64,000 nt of DNA, taken from contig OX457058.1 of NCBI GenBank assembly GCA_949752795.1, positions 156,553,353-156,617,352 of the forward strand. Direction: 5' to 3'. This document shows positions 1 to 10,395 of this stretch, piece after piece. The DNA comes from Hyperoodon ampullatus (lineage: Eukaryota > Chordata > Mammalia > Artiodactyla > Ziphiidae). The notes beneath the pieces were generated by a model. The model was not told the DNA's origin. It made no database searches and saw nothing but the letters and a program-made list of their open reading frames with translations. Position numbers and translations under genes: made by a program. Position 1 is the stretch's first letter. Every line of letters starts with the position of its first letter.

Positions 1-255
1 TGCCCTTCTAAGTACAAGATCAAAGAAACTTCCTTCTTCCATCCCATCATTGATTCTCCAAGGGAGTCCTGTTACCTGGCTGTGGGAGCGGTAACAATGC
101 TTGGCTATGAGATCAATCAGCCTCTAACTGATCTTCACACGTAGGAGCTGGGAGACTTAGGGTGGAATTAGCAAGTTCTCACGTGGGCCCTGGTAGCCAC
201 TGTGTGTGTGAAGGGGAGTAAAACCTAGGACGGTATAGCAGGCATCACAGGGAAG
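1..255. other. unique sequence, nothing recognised
   Basis: No coding exon, RNA gene or recognisable repeat was seen in this short stretch. Confidence 0.4.
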
Positions 256-600
256 GGAAAAGATAGACCTGGATTGAAATCTCAGCTCTGACTCTTAATG
301 GCTGTATAAACTTGGGCAATTTATGTGTCTTCTCTGAGCCCATTCTATAATCTTTCAAATGGTGATAAGGGGGCTTCCCTGGTGGCTCAGTGGTTGAGAG
401 TCCGCCTGCCGATGCAGGGGAAATGGGTTCGTGCCCCAGTCCGGGAGATTCCCGCATGCCGCGGAGCGGCTGGGCCCGTGAGCCATGGCCGCTGAGCCTG
501 CGCATCCGAAGCCTGTGCTCCGTATTGCTGCAAGGATTCAATGAGATAATTCATGTAAAGGACATAGCCCAGTACTCAATTATATTATCTCTTATTATTA
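256..600 (+). mobile_element. MIR SINE, split by a CHR-1 SINE
   Basis: The left part (256-370) matches the MIR core: a 'cttgggcaa' motif, a pyrimidine-rich 'cttctctgagcc' and an 'aaatggtgataa' stretch. The right part (from about 523) resumes with 'ggattcaatgagataattcatg', the MIR 3' half. Between the halves the MIR 'tacctacctcatag' portion is missing, so the CHR-1 insertion is associated with loss of some host sequence. Boundaries are approximate. Confidence 0.75.
371..522 (+). mobile_element. CHR-1 SINE, 3'-truncated
   Basis: The sequence begins with the tRNA-like head 'gggcttccctggtggctcag' (RNA polymerase III A-box region) and has a B-box-like 'gggttcgtgcc'. The GC-rich body runs to 'gcctgtgctccg' and stops, whereas other copies in this window continue through 'caacgggagaggcc' to 'gtaccgc' and an A-tail. 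No TSD is visible. The tail and right flank seem to have been lost together with part of the host MIR. This SINE family is a cetacean marker. Confidence 0.9.
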
Positions 601-1225
601 GAAATGTGTTGGTTGAAGATTTTTTTTTATTTAAGTAAATCCAATTAAAATCTTTCATTTCCATTCATCTCAGTCTTTCAAGCACTATAATTTTCCTCTG
701 AGTCTTACTGCTCATCCCAACTGGAGATCTAAGATAACTATCTTTTTTGTGATTGTTAATTATTTGACATTTCTTCTCAAATTAAGGAAAAAAACGCTTA
801 TTTCTTAGTCACTGTTTAGAATGAGAATGTGAGACTAAGTATTTGTTTTGAAAAGCATAGTGAAAGAGGAAAAAATAGTTTGGGCACACTGTGGGGAGAT
901 CCCTTTGAGAAAGAAAAATTCCTACCCACTTTAGAGGAAGGAAATTAATGAGGTGTCAGCCTCTCTGCCATGACCTCTGTCTGGGCTCACACACCACAGA
1001 CTGTGATGATGTCCCACTGTAATGCAATAGACCAAGGTCACATTCAGTCACAGCCTTTCTCCATCCAGGCTACTTTTTTACCAAAGATGTAGTGAAAATT
1101 TTCAGGTCATTCAGAAAGTATGACCTAGGAAAACAAGAAGAAATCACGTCTACTCAGCTAAAAATCCTCCCAGACTGGGTAGAGTTAGATTGCTCATATC
1201 TATGGAAATGTTGGAATATTAACCA
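601..1225. other. unique AT-rich sequence, nothing recognised
   Basis: Non-coding, with stops in all frames. I see no repeat family I can name. Confidence 0.4.
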
Positions 1226-1402
1226 TTGGTTCTCAAACTTGAACGTGCATCAGAGTCTTTAGAGGGCTTATTAAGTCACAGATTGCTGTGACCCTACTCC
1301 AAAGTAGGCCTCAGGTGGAGCCTGAGAATTTGCTTTTCTGACAAGGTCCCAGCTGATGCTGATGCTGCCAGACCAGGGACCACACTTCGAGAAACACTGT
1401 TA
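1226..1402 (-). mobile_element. MER5A-like hAT-Charlie element
   Basis: This is a non-autonomous DNA transposon fossil. It starts with 'ttggttctcaaacttgaacg', passes 'gcatcagagtcttt' and 'gagaatttgc', and ends with 'ggaccacacttcgagaaacactg'. That is the MER5A consensus read on the minus strand. It abuts a second copy in the opposite orientation. Confidence 0.8.
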
Positions 1403-1575
1403 AAGTGTCTTGGTATTCAAAATATGGTCCCTGGACCACCAACATCAACATCTTCTGGAAGGTTGTTCGAAATGCAAAATCTCAGACCCAACATCAGATC
1501 TACTGAATTAGAATCTGCATCTTAACCAACTCCCTAGGTGATTTGTTTGCACATTGAAAGTTTGAGATACACTGA
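1403..1575 (+). mobile_element. MER5A-like hAT-Charlie element
   Basis: This copy is in the plus orientation of the family. It reads 'tatggtccctggaccacc', 'aacatcaacatcttctgg', 'agatctactgaattagaatc' and ends 'gtttgagatacactga'. Together with the adjacent minus-strand copy it makes an imperfect inverted repeat of about 350 bp. Confidence 0.8.
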
Positions 1576-1579
1576 TCTA

Positions 1580-1815
1580 GTGGTTATAGGCAAAGCTTTG
1601 GAGAACTCAGAGTGTGAATAATTCAGACCTGAGTTCAAGTCTCAGTACTGCCATTCTCTAACCCTGTGACTTCGGAGGAAGCTATCTTTTTTTTTTTCTT
1701 TTTAATTTCCAGTGTCATCTGGAAAAATTGGGATGATCGTACTTATAAAGTTGTTGTGGAGATTAAATGTGATAATATATGTAAAGTGTATATAATTAGT
1801 AGTGTTGTTAAATGA
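1580..1815 (+). mobile_element. MIR SINE
   Basis: MIR landmarks in order: 'gacctgagttcaagtctcag', 'ccctgtgacttcgg', 'aaaattgggatgatcgtact', 'gttgtggagattaaatgtg' and 'atgtaaagtgtata'. A T-rich interruption sits near 1687. Confidence 0.8.
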
Positions 1816-2964
1816 CACTCTCATTCCTTTTTATGTGTAATCTGTCCTGTGAAACCATTAAAAACAGCTGTTTGAAGGAGGTATTTGAAATTCTCTCTGA
1901 AGTGTTTTCATCTGTCCTATTTTGAGAGAAGCTATTTCCACAGTATAGCTGGGTTGTCCTCTCTGTGTTATTTTGACTGTGAATCACAGCTGTGGTATGA
2001 AATGGATCAGGTTTGCCATATCCCAGCCTCCTGGTTTACCTCCAAATGTGTGTATGTTTGTGTGTGTGTGTGTGTGTGTGTTAGAGAGAGAGCAAAAGAG
2101 ACAGACAGACACAGAAAGACAGACATACAGTTTTTTGGAGGTGAGGTGTGAGGGAAGAACCTAGGGCGTTTTCCTTTCTCCCTAGTAATAGAGTATGGTA
2201 TGTGTTTTTAAAGATAAAATTAGATTTGTAATATTTGACATCTGTTTGTATGTTCTAACCTCACTGAGGTGTTATGAAAATGAAGGTGAGGCCTGTTAAT
2301 AAAGTGTTTTGAGAACAGTGAAAGATGCTATATAAAATAGGGTATTTGACAATATTTAATTTTTAAAAGTGTAGTCCTTAGCGATGTTTCCTTTATTATC
2401 TGATCAACTACAATTCTAGTATGTTGGCAGTTGGAAGATACCTCAGCCCTCTCAACATCCTCATCAGTTGATAAATAAGCCCGTTGCTTTTAGTATTATA
2501 TATTCTCAAAGCTCAGAAATTTCAAAGTTGTATTAGGTAAAAGTGAAATATAATGGATGCAGGGAAGATAGAATAAAATAATTGTGCTAATGCAATTTAA
2601 GAGGATTAATGGGACATTATTTTCTGGGTTACAATGTAGATCTCTGCACAAGTGACTGAGAGGTCTTTCAACCCTGGGTGTCGTTCAGCTTGTAGGGACT
2701 CTTTTCTGAATTCATTGCCTCCTATACAATTGTTGGCTCCTAGGCCCTTTAGGACTGGTCATTATAGATGCATGCCTTGCACTGTAACTACATTTTTAGC
2801 ATTTACAGGTTGGGCAGTGGGGGTCTCCACTGCTTGAATAGCACCCAGGGTAAACTCCATCAGCTGTAACAGGAAGTCACCAAGTTCTTAATGAGCATCT
2901 CCCACTGGTCCTCTGGAACGAGGGTAGGTGTGTGGGGAAGGCAAACTGTAAGACCTCATACTAT
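1816..2964. other. unique sequence with one microsatellite
   Basis: No exon or named repeat was found apart from the (TG)n/(GA)n tract at 2046-2125. Open frames crossing the tract are repeat-driven (VCVCVC). Confidence 0.4.
2046..2125. repeat. compound microsatellite (TG)n then GAGA/GACA-rich
   Basis: A TG-dinucleotide run is followed by 'agagagagagc' and then 'acagacagacac' and 'agacagac' repeats. It is likely length-variable. Confidence 0.9.
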
Positions 2965-3115
2965 AAACCCTACTACTCAGAGTGTGATCTGAAGGCCCTG
3001 GGAACTTGTTAGAATTGCAGAATTTCGGGCTCCACCTCAGACCCACTGAATCAGAATTTGCACTTTCATAAGATCTGCAGAGGATTCATATGTGTGCTAA
3101 AGTTTGAGGAGTATT
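2965..3115 (+). mobile_element. MER5-family hAT-Charlie fragment
   Basis: Landmarks: 'gtgtgatctgaaggccctgg', 'ggaacttgttagaattgcag', 'cccactgaatcagaatttgc' and 'gctaaagtttgaggagtat'. These are diverged from MER5A/B. Confidence 0.75.
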
Positions 3116-4224
3116 TTGCAGTTCTTAAATAGAGGGAAGTTGAACTGGCAAACACCTAAACCCATCTGAAGTTCAACTTCAGAGGATGAGGTTAGTTGTT
3201 GCCAGGATAGAAGGGGTTTCATAATTGGTTATAACCACTCTGATAGCTGCAGGTCTAAAGAAATGTGTGAGTGTGAGGTTATCTACTCAACAATCTGAAG
3301 GATATGCTTTACATTTAGTCCCATCTAAGGAAGTCTGATTAAGCTTTGTCAGCCTGTGGGACAGATCTAAGTAGACCCCAAGGGTTAAAACAAAACAAAA
3401 CAAACAGGATAATGCTGTAACAAAGTGTAAGGCAGAGGTAAGCTCAAAAATAAGATATGAGGTTGTTGAATAGAACAATAATGAAAAATCACATGCCAGT
3501 ATTAATGAGGCTCCACATTATTTGCAGCCTAGATTTAGAAGCTAGAGTCAAAAGGGTTTAGTTTAGAGTAGCACATATTCTTACTTAAGCTAAAGGGTAA
3601 ATTTTGCCTGTGTCCCAGGAATCAAATCAGTGGCATGTCTGGGAATGGAGGTACTGGTGGAAGTTGTGAATGGGGAGCAGTTTCATCCCCCTGAGCACAT
3701 TTTCCAGCAGTTTTTAAAACTGGAGCAAATCTGATTGAAATTGTCCTAGTCAACAAGACCAAGTCACTGACGCCTGCAGCTGAAAAGAACCTTGAGCTCA
3801 CTTCAGGTGAGACTTGATCCACAGAACAAAGACGTCACCCAAGGAGTTATTCCTTTCTCTTTTTCTCCTCTGCGTTTTCTGATACTGACTTTATACCAAG
3901 GTTGGATACTCATATGGTTTTCAGACGGTGGTCAGCAACTCCAGAGCTACCTGCTTTCTCATTTGTCTCGAGTTGGAGAAAAAGACAATCTTTGTCCCGT
4001 CAATCTCAGGAAAACGTTTTTAGATGCATTGAGATTGGACTGGCTTAGGTAACATGCACTGTCCTGAAAACCTCACTTTTGCCAGTGGAATAGCTGATCT
4101 AGTTGGAGCATGTGCTCTGTCCCTGGAACTGGGGAAGCTTTCCTCCAACCTCATGGGCCCCCAAATGGAAATCAGGGAGATGAAATGTCCAGCTGCCCCG
4201 CTTTCCCTGAGTGCCTGCTCCATT
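3116..4224. other. unique sequence, nothing recognised
   Basis: No supported exon. Open frames such as 4054-4305 (83 codons) resemble no family I know and are expected by chance. Confidence 0.4.
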
Positions 4225-4325
4225 TGGCGCTTCATTCACAATACTTTCAAGACCTCATGTCAACACCATGAGGCAGGTATTGTTATCTCTATTCTACAGA
4301 TGTAGGCTCTGAAGTCAAAAGTCCA
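4225..4325 (-). mobile_element. MIR-family fragment
   Basis: The signature 'catgaggcaggtattgttat' followed by 'attctacagatgtaggctct' matches the MIR core on its minus strand. Confidence 0.6.
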
Positions 4326-5639
4326 TAAATGAAATCTCTGGGATTGTGGCACTGGTCAGCTTATTATGTAAGATTCCTGGTTAATGGAAAGGGTACCTAG
4401 CTGAGTACTGGGAAGGGGGTAAGTGGGAGAAGAGCTAGATTTATTCTTCCTTCAGTGAGCCCCTGCCCTTCTGTGTGGTCAGTATGACCCTTATATTTAT
4501 GTGCTCAATGCCTGTTTTTACCAAATCCTGTTTGTCTATTGTTACATAGGAAAAGTAGAACCTTTCCCAACACCATTCAGTTCCCTTAATTTTTAAAAAA
4601 TGTGGCCATGAATTGTTTACATGAAAGAACTAAAATAATAAATTAAAACATTTTTTTCTTACAGTTATTTGATTTTTACATTAAACTCTATGCCATGAAC
4701 ACAGATCTGAAGCCAGTGAAAACAATCATACATTGAATTTCTTGTTGCTAAATTAATCAAGTTCTTTAGATATGGTAAAAATAAGAAACATATTCAGATT
4801 GGAAAAATAAGCTGTGATTCAAAAACCTCTGGAAATTTCTCCTTTGAAACTGAAATATCCCCCTTAATAAAGAGTTTGACAGTAGAACTTTTTGTAACAC
4901 AAAGTGTATCAGGGAAATCTTTGACAAAATAGTTGAAAGAAACTTAGAGAACACGTAAGTCACCTTAGTTCCAGAATTCAACCTGGGCTAAGACTTTCAT
5001 AGTTCAGAGGGAAATATCATGGAGACATGTATTGTAGAGGAAGTAAACCATTTGATTATACGTTATTCTGAATATAATCTCCATACAATAGATTCTCATG
5101 GGCTTCATCCAATATGTTTTTCACAATTTAAAAAAAAGTCCTCTACTCACCAAAAAGACAAGAAAACATTTCCAATTTAACTGTGTTTGCTGTTTTTATT
5201 AAATTACTGTGTTTGACGAGTATTTTGCAGTTTCTGACTACCCAAAGTACTATTGGTAAAAATGTTTGCCTGATGGTCTCTGTGGCGCTTAATGAAAGGA
5301 AAAGACCGAACATTAAAAGCAAATTTGTGTGGTTTGTAGTTTGCTTGGTAGAGATTGAACGCCCTTTCATGTTTCAAATATTTCTAGAAAATATTCAGAT
5401 TCAAATGGTAAATAAGGAAATGCATCACCATTTTGACAGCAAGAGAGTACACACTGCTTACATTACTAGTCTTAGGAGAATAAGGGAAAATATTGGTATT
5501 TGTTCCATACCAACTCTGTCCTCAGCACCAGGTTGTGTAATATGGGGTCACAAGAAACCTGTGATATCGCTCCTGTCTTCAGGGCAATTATGCTAAGGTT
5601 TTAAGTAAAGACAGACTAGTAGGACTTTGATTTTTAATA
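4326..5639. other. unique AT-rich sequence
   Basis: No exon or nameable repeat. The 137-codon frame at 5183-5596 has no recognisable domain and ordinary AT-rich composition. Confidence 0.4.
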
Positions 5640-6040
5640 TTATCCATCAGCAAGATTTGTCTGTTCTGCCTTCAAAATAAATCTCAAATTTGACAACTGC
5701 TTACTGATTCTGCCTCTATCAACCCAGTGTAAGCCATACCATTTCTTACATAGACAACAACTATACCCCTAACTGATCTCCCTGCTTCCATTCCTTGACT
5801 CACAACAGTTTATTCTTCATATGGAAACACAGCCAGAATTATCTTTAAAATATAAAGCACATCATAAAACCCTTCCTTTGCCACCCCCACAAAGTCCAGT
5901 GAGGTCCAAATGCACTTAAGTAAAAATGCAAATTCCTTCTTACTGCCTGGAAGTCTTTACATAATCTTCAAGCTGCCCAAATCTCAGATCTCATGTACTC
6001 CCACCCTGCTCTTTGAAATCACTACCCTCTGACCACATTT

Positions 6041-6055
6041 ACCTTCCTGTTCTTT
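6041..6055. repeat. TSD of L1-A, left copy
   Basis: 'accttcctgttcttt' here and 'accttcctattcttt' at 12360-12374 are 15-bp direct repeats with one mismatch. The left copy abuts the element's poly(T), as expected for target-primed reverse transcription of a minus-strand L1. Confidence 0.9.
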
Positions 6056-6440
6056 TTTTTTTAAACATCTTTAGTAGAGTATAATTGCTTTACAATGGTG
6101 TGTTAGTTTCTGCTTTATAACAAAGTGAATCAGTTATACATATACATATGTCCCCATATCTCTTCCCTCTTGCGTCTCCCTCCCTTCCATCCTCCCTATC
6201 ACTCCCCTCTAGGTGGTCACAAAGCACCGAGCTGATCTCCCTGTGCTACGCGGCTGCTTCCCACTAGCTATCTCTTTTACGTTTGGTAGTGTATATATGT
6301 CCAAGCCACTCTCTCACTTTGTCACAGCTTACCCTTCCCCCTCCCCATATCCTCAAGTCCCTTCTCTAGTAGGTCTGCGTCTTTATTCCTGTCTTGCCCC
6401 TAGGTTCTTCGTGACCATCTTTTTTTTCTTTTTTTTTTTC

Positions 6441-9400
6441 TTAGATTCCATATATATGTGTTAGCATATGGTATTTGTTTTTCTCCTTCTGACTTACTTC
6501 ACTCTGTATGACAGACTCTAGGTCCATCCACCTCACTACAAATAACTCAAATTTCATTTCTTTTTATGTGCCACATTTTCTTTATCCATTCATCTGTTGA
6601 TGGACACTTAGGTTGTTTCTATGTCCTGGCTATTGTAAATAGAGCTGCAATGAACATTTTGGTACGTGACTCTTTTTGAATTATGGTTTTCTCTGGGTAT
6701 ATGCCCAGTAGTGGGATTGCTGGGTCATATGGTTGTTCTATTTTTAGTTTTTTAAGGAACATCCATACTGTTCTCCATAGTGGCTGTATCAATTTACATT
6801 CCCACCAACAGTGCAAGAGGGTGAAGTCAGGGAGCCTGAAATAGTCTGAAGTCAGGGAGCCTGATTTGCTCCAGCTCCGTTTTTCTTTCTCAAGATTGCT
6901 TTGGCTATTCGGGGTCTCTTGTGTTTCCATACAAATTGTGAACTTTTTTGTTCTAGTTCTGTGAAAAATGCCATTGGTAGTTTGATAGGGATTGCATTGA
7001 ATCTGTAGATTGCTTTGGGTAGTAGAGTCATTTTCACAATGTTGATTCTTCCAATCCAAGAACATGGTATATCTGTCCATCTATTTGTATCATCTTTAAT
7101 TTCTTTCATTAGTGTCATAATTTTCTGCATACAGGTCTTTTGTCTCCTTAGATAGGTTTATTCCTAGATATTTTATTTTTTTGTTGCAATGGTAAATGGG
7201 AGTGGTTTCTTTATATCACTTTCAGATTATTCACCATTAGTGTATAGGAATTCAGGAAATTTCTGTGCATTAATTTTGTATCCTGCTACTTTACCAAATT
7301 CATTGATTAGCTCTAGTAGTTTTCTGGTAGCATCTTTAGGATTCTCTATGTATAGTATCATGTCAACTGCAAACAGTGACAGATTTACTTCTTTTTTTCT
7401 GATTTGGATTCATTTTATTTATTTTTCTTCTCTGATTGCTGTGGCTAAAACTTCCAAAACTACGTTGAATAAGAGTGGTGAGAGTGGGCAACCTTGTCTT
7501 ATTCCTGATCTTAGTGGGAATGGTTTCAGTTTTTCACCATTGAGGATGATGTTGGCTGTGAGTTTGTCATATATGGCCTTTATTATGTTGAGGAAAGTTC
7601 CCTCTGTGCCTACTTTCTACAGGGTTTTTATCATAACTGGTGTTGAAAGCTTTCTCTGCATCTACTGAGATGATCATATGGTTTTTCTCCTTCAGTTTGT
7701 TAATATGGTGTATCACGTTGATTGATTTGTGTATATTGAAGAATCCTTGCATTCCTGGGATACACCCCGCTTGATCGTGGTGTATGATCCTTTTAATGTG
7801 CTGCTAGATTATGTTTGCTAGTATTCTGCTGAGGATATTAGCATCTATGTTCATCAGTGATATTGGCCTGTAGTTTTCTTTCTTCCATCTTTGTCTGGTT
7901 TTGGTATCAGAGTGATGGTGGCCTTGTAGAATGAGTTTGGGAGTGTTCCTCACTCTGCTATATTTTGGAAGAGTTTGAGAAGGATAGGTGTTAGCTCTTC
8001 TCTAAATGTTTGATAGAATTCGCCTGTGATGCCATCTGGTCCTGGGCTTTTGTTTGTTGTAAGATTTTTAATCACAGGTTCAATTTCAGTGCTTGTGATT
8101 AGTCTGTTCATATTTTCTGTTTCTTCCTGGTTCAGTCTCAGAAGGTTGTGCATTTCTAAGAATTTGTCCATTTCTTCCAGGTTGCCCATTTTATTGGCAT
8201 AGAGTTGCTTGTAGTAATCTCTCATGATCCTTTGTATTTCTGCATTGTCAGTTGTTACTTCCCCTTTTTCATTTCTAATTCTGTTGATTTGAGTCTTCTT
8301 TTTTTCTTGATGAGTCTGGCTAATGGTTTATCAATTTTGTTTACCTTGTCAAAGAACCAGCTTTTAGTTTTATTGATCTTTGCTATTGTTTCCTTCATTT
8401 CTTTTTCATTGATTTCTGATCTGATCTTTATGATTTCTTTCCTTCTGCTAACTTTGGGGTTTTTTCTGTTCTTTCTCTAATTGCTTTAGGTGTAAGGTTA
8501 GATTGTTTATTTGAGATGTTTCTAGTTTCTTAAGGTAGGATAGTATTGCTATAAACTTCCCTCTTAGAACTGCTTTTGCTGCATCCCATAGGGTTTGGGT
8601 CATTGTTTTTTCATTGTCATTTGTTTCTAGGTATCTTTTGATTTCCTCTTTGGTTTCTTCAGTCATCTCTTGGTTATTAAGTAGTGTGTTGTTTAGCCTC
8701 CATGTGTTTGTATTTCTTACAGATATTTTCCTGTAATTGATATGTAGCCTCATAGCTTTGTGGTCGGAAAAGATACTTGATATGATTTCAATTTTCTTAA
8801 ATTTACCAAGGCTTGATTTTGTGACCCAAGATATTATCTATCCTGGAGAATGTTCCATGAGCACTTGAGAAAAATGTGTATTCTGTTGTTTTTAGATGGA
8901 ATGTCCTATAAATATCAATTAAGTCCATCTTGTTTAATGTATCATTTAAAGCTTGTGTTTCCTTATTTATTTTCATTTTGGATGATCTCTCCATTGGTGA
9001 AAGTGGGGTGTTAACATCACCTACTATGATTGACTCACTGTCAGTTTCCCCTTTTATGGCTGTTAGTATTTGCCTTATGTATTGAGGTGCTCCTATGTTG
9101 GGTGCATAAATATTTACAATTGTTATATCTTCCTCTTGGATTGATCCCTTGATCATTATGTAGTGTCCTTCTTTGTCTCTTGTAATAGTTTTTATTTTAA
9201 AGTCTATTTTGTCTGATATGAGAATTGCTACTCCAGCTTTCTTTTGATTTCGATTTGCATGGAATATCTTTTTCCATCCCCTCACTTTTACTCTGTATGT
9301 GTCCCTAGGTCTGAACTGGGTCTCTTGTAGGCAGCATTTATACAGGTCTTGTTTCTGTATCCATTCAGCCAGTCTACGTCTTTTGGTTGGAGCATTTAAT

Positions 9401-9447
9401 CCATTTACATTTAAGGTAATTATCGATACATATGTTCCTATTACTAT
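6441..9447 (-). pseudogene. L1-A ORF2 remnant (endonuclease / reverse transcriptase)
   Basis: L1 ORF2p normally nicks DNA and reverse-transcribes L1 RNA. The start codon position (9445-9447) reads ATA on the sense strand where L1-B has ATG. Endonuclease pieces are open at 9285-8803, with a 'GDVNTPLS' catalytic block and 'SRIDNILGHK'. RT pieces follow, including '[14 protein letters not shown]' near 8040. At 7362-7373 the RT active site, normally F-A-D-D in this family, reads F-A-V-D, so one metal-binding aspartate is lost. At about 6818-6846 a deletion of ~790 bp relative to L1-B removes roughly residues 870-1130, with a 25-bp tandem duplication at the joint. The C-terminal end (to the stop near 6441) is kept. 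Many stops and frameshifts lie between the pieces. Confidence 0.92.
6822..6864. repeat. 25-bp tandem duplication at the ORF2 deletion joint
   Basis: The 18-bp 'tgaagtcagggagcctga' occurs at 6822-6839 and again at 6847-6864, exactly 25 bp apart. L1-B has this motif once (36491-36508, one mismatch). The first copy sits where ~790 bp found in L1-B (about 35699-36486) are absent. Confidence 0.9.
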
Positions 9448-9505
9448 TTTCTTAATTGTTTTGGGTTTATTGTTGTAAGTCTTTTCCTTCTCTTGTGTTT
9501 CCTGC

Positions 9506-10395
9506 CTAGAGAAGTTCCTTTAGCATTTGTTATAAAGCTGGTTTGGTGGTGCTGAATTCTCTTAGCTTTTGCTTGTCTGTAAAGATTTTAATTTCTCTGA
9601 CAAATCTGAACGAGATCCTTGCTGGGTAGAGTAATCTTGGTTGTAGGTTTTTCACCTTCATCACTTTAAATGTGTCCTGCCACTCCCTTCTGGCTTGCAG
9701 TGTTTCTGCTGAAAGATCAGCTGTTAATCTTATGGGGATTCCCTTATGTGTTATTTGTAGTTTTTCCCTTGCTGCTTTTAATATGTGTTTGTTGTATTTA
9801 ATTTTTGATAGTTTGAGTAATATGTGTCTTGCGTGTTTCTCCTTGGCTTTATCCTGTACGGGACTCTCTGTGCTTCCTGGACTTGATTAACTATTTCCTT
9901 TCCCATATTAGGGAAGGTTTCCACTATAATCTCTTCAAATATTTTCTCAGCCCCTTTCTTTTGCTCTTCTTCTTCTGGGACCCCTGTAATTCGAATGTTA
10001 GTGTTTAAAGTTGTCCCAGAGGTCTCTGAGACTGTCCTCAATTCTTTTCATTCTTTTTTCTTTATTCTGCTCTGCAGTAGTTATTTCCACTATTTTATCT
10101 TCCAGGTTACTTATCCGTCCTTTTGCCTCAGTTATTCTGCTATTGATCCCTTCTAGAGAATTTTTAATTTCCTTTATTGTGCTGTTCATCACTGTTTGTT
10201 TGCTCTTTAGTTCTTCTAGTTCCTTGTTAAACGTTTCTTGTATTTTCTCCATTCTATTTCCAAGATTTGGATCATCTTTACTATCATTATTTTGAATTCT
10301 TTTCCAGGTATACTGCCTATTTCCTCTTCATTTGTTAGGTCTGGTGGGTTTTTACCTTTCTCCTTCATCTGCTGTGTGTTTCCCTGTCTTCTCAT
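9506..10395 (-). pseudogene. L1-A ORF1 remnant (RNA-binding protein)
   Basis: ORF1p normally forms trimers that coat L1 RNA. The start is taken at the ATG at 10395 (reads MRRQGNTQQMKEK), the position matching L1-B. The stop is at 9506-9508. The frame breaks early, near 10265, where one base is missing. A coiled-coil piece is open at 10252-9998 (heptads such as 'ISNLEDKIVEI'), then an RRM-like piece in another frame at 10041-9778 ('IRITGVPEEEE'). Length (~890 nt) fits a cetartiodactyl L1 ORF1, slightly shorter than the human 338 codons. Confidence 0.88.

Noticed and set aside
1885..2151. 88-codon frame with a Cys/Val repeat
   Set aside because: It is translation of a TG microsatellite; the same holds for 62140-62325.
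5183..5596. 137-codon open frame
   Set aside because: No domain, splice context or codon bias is apparent, and AT-rich unique DNA yields frames of this size by chance.
8205..8480. 91-codon hydrophobic plus-strand frame resembling a membrane protein
   Set aside because: It is the antisense shadow of the L1-A ORF2, with hydrophobic residues arising from the complement of A-rich coding sequence. The same applies to 37650-38198 in L1-B.
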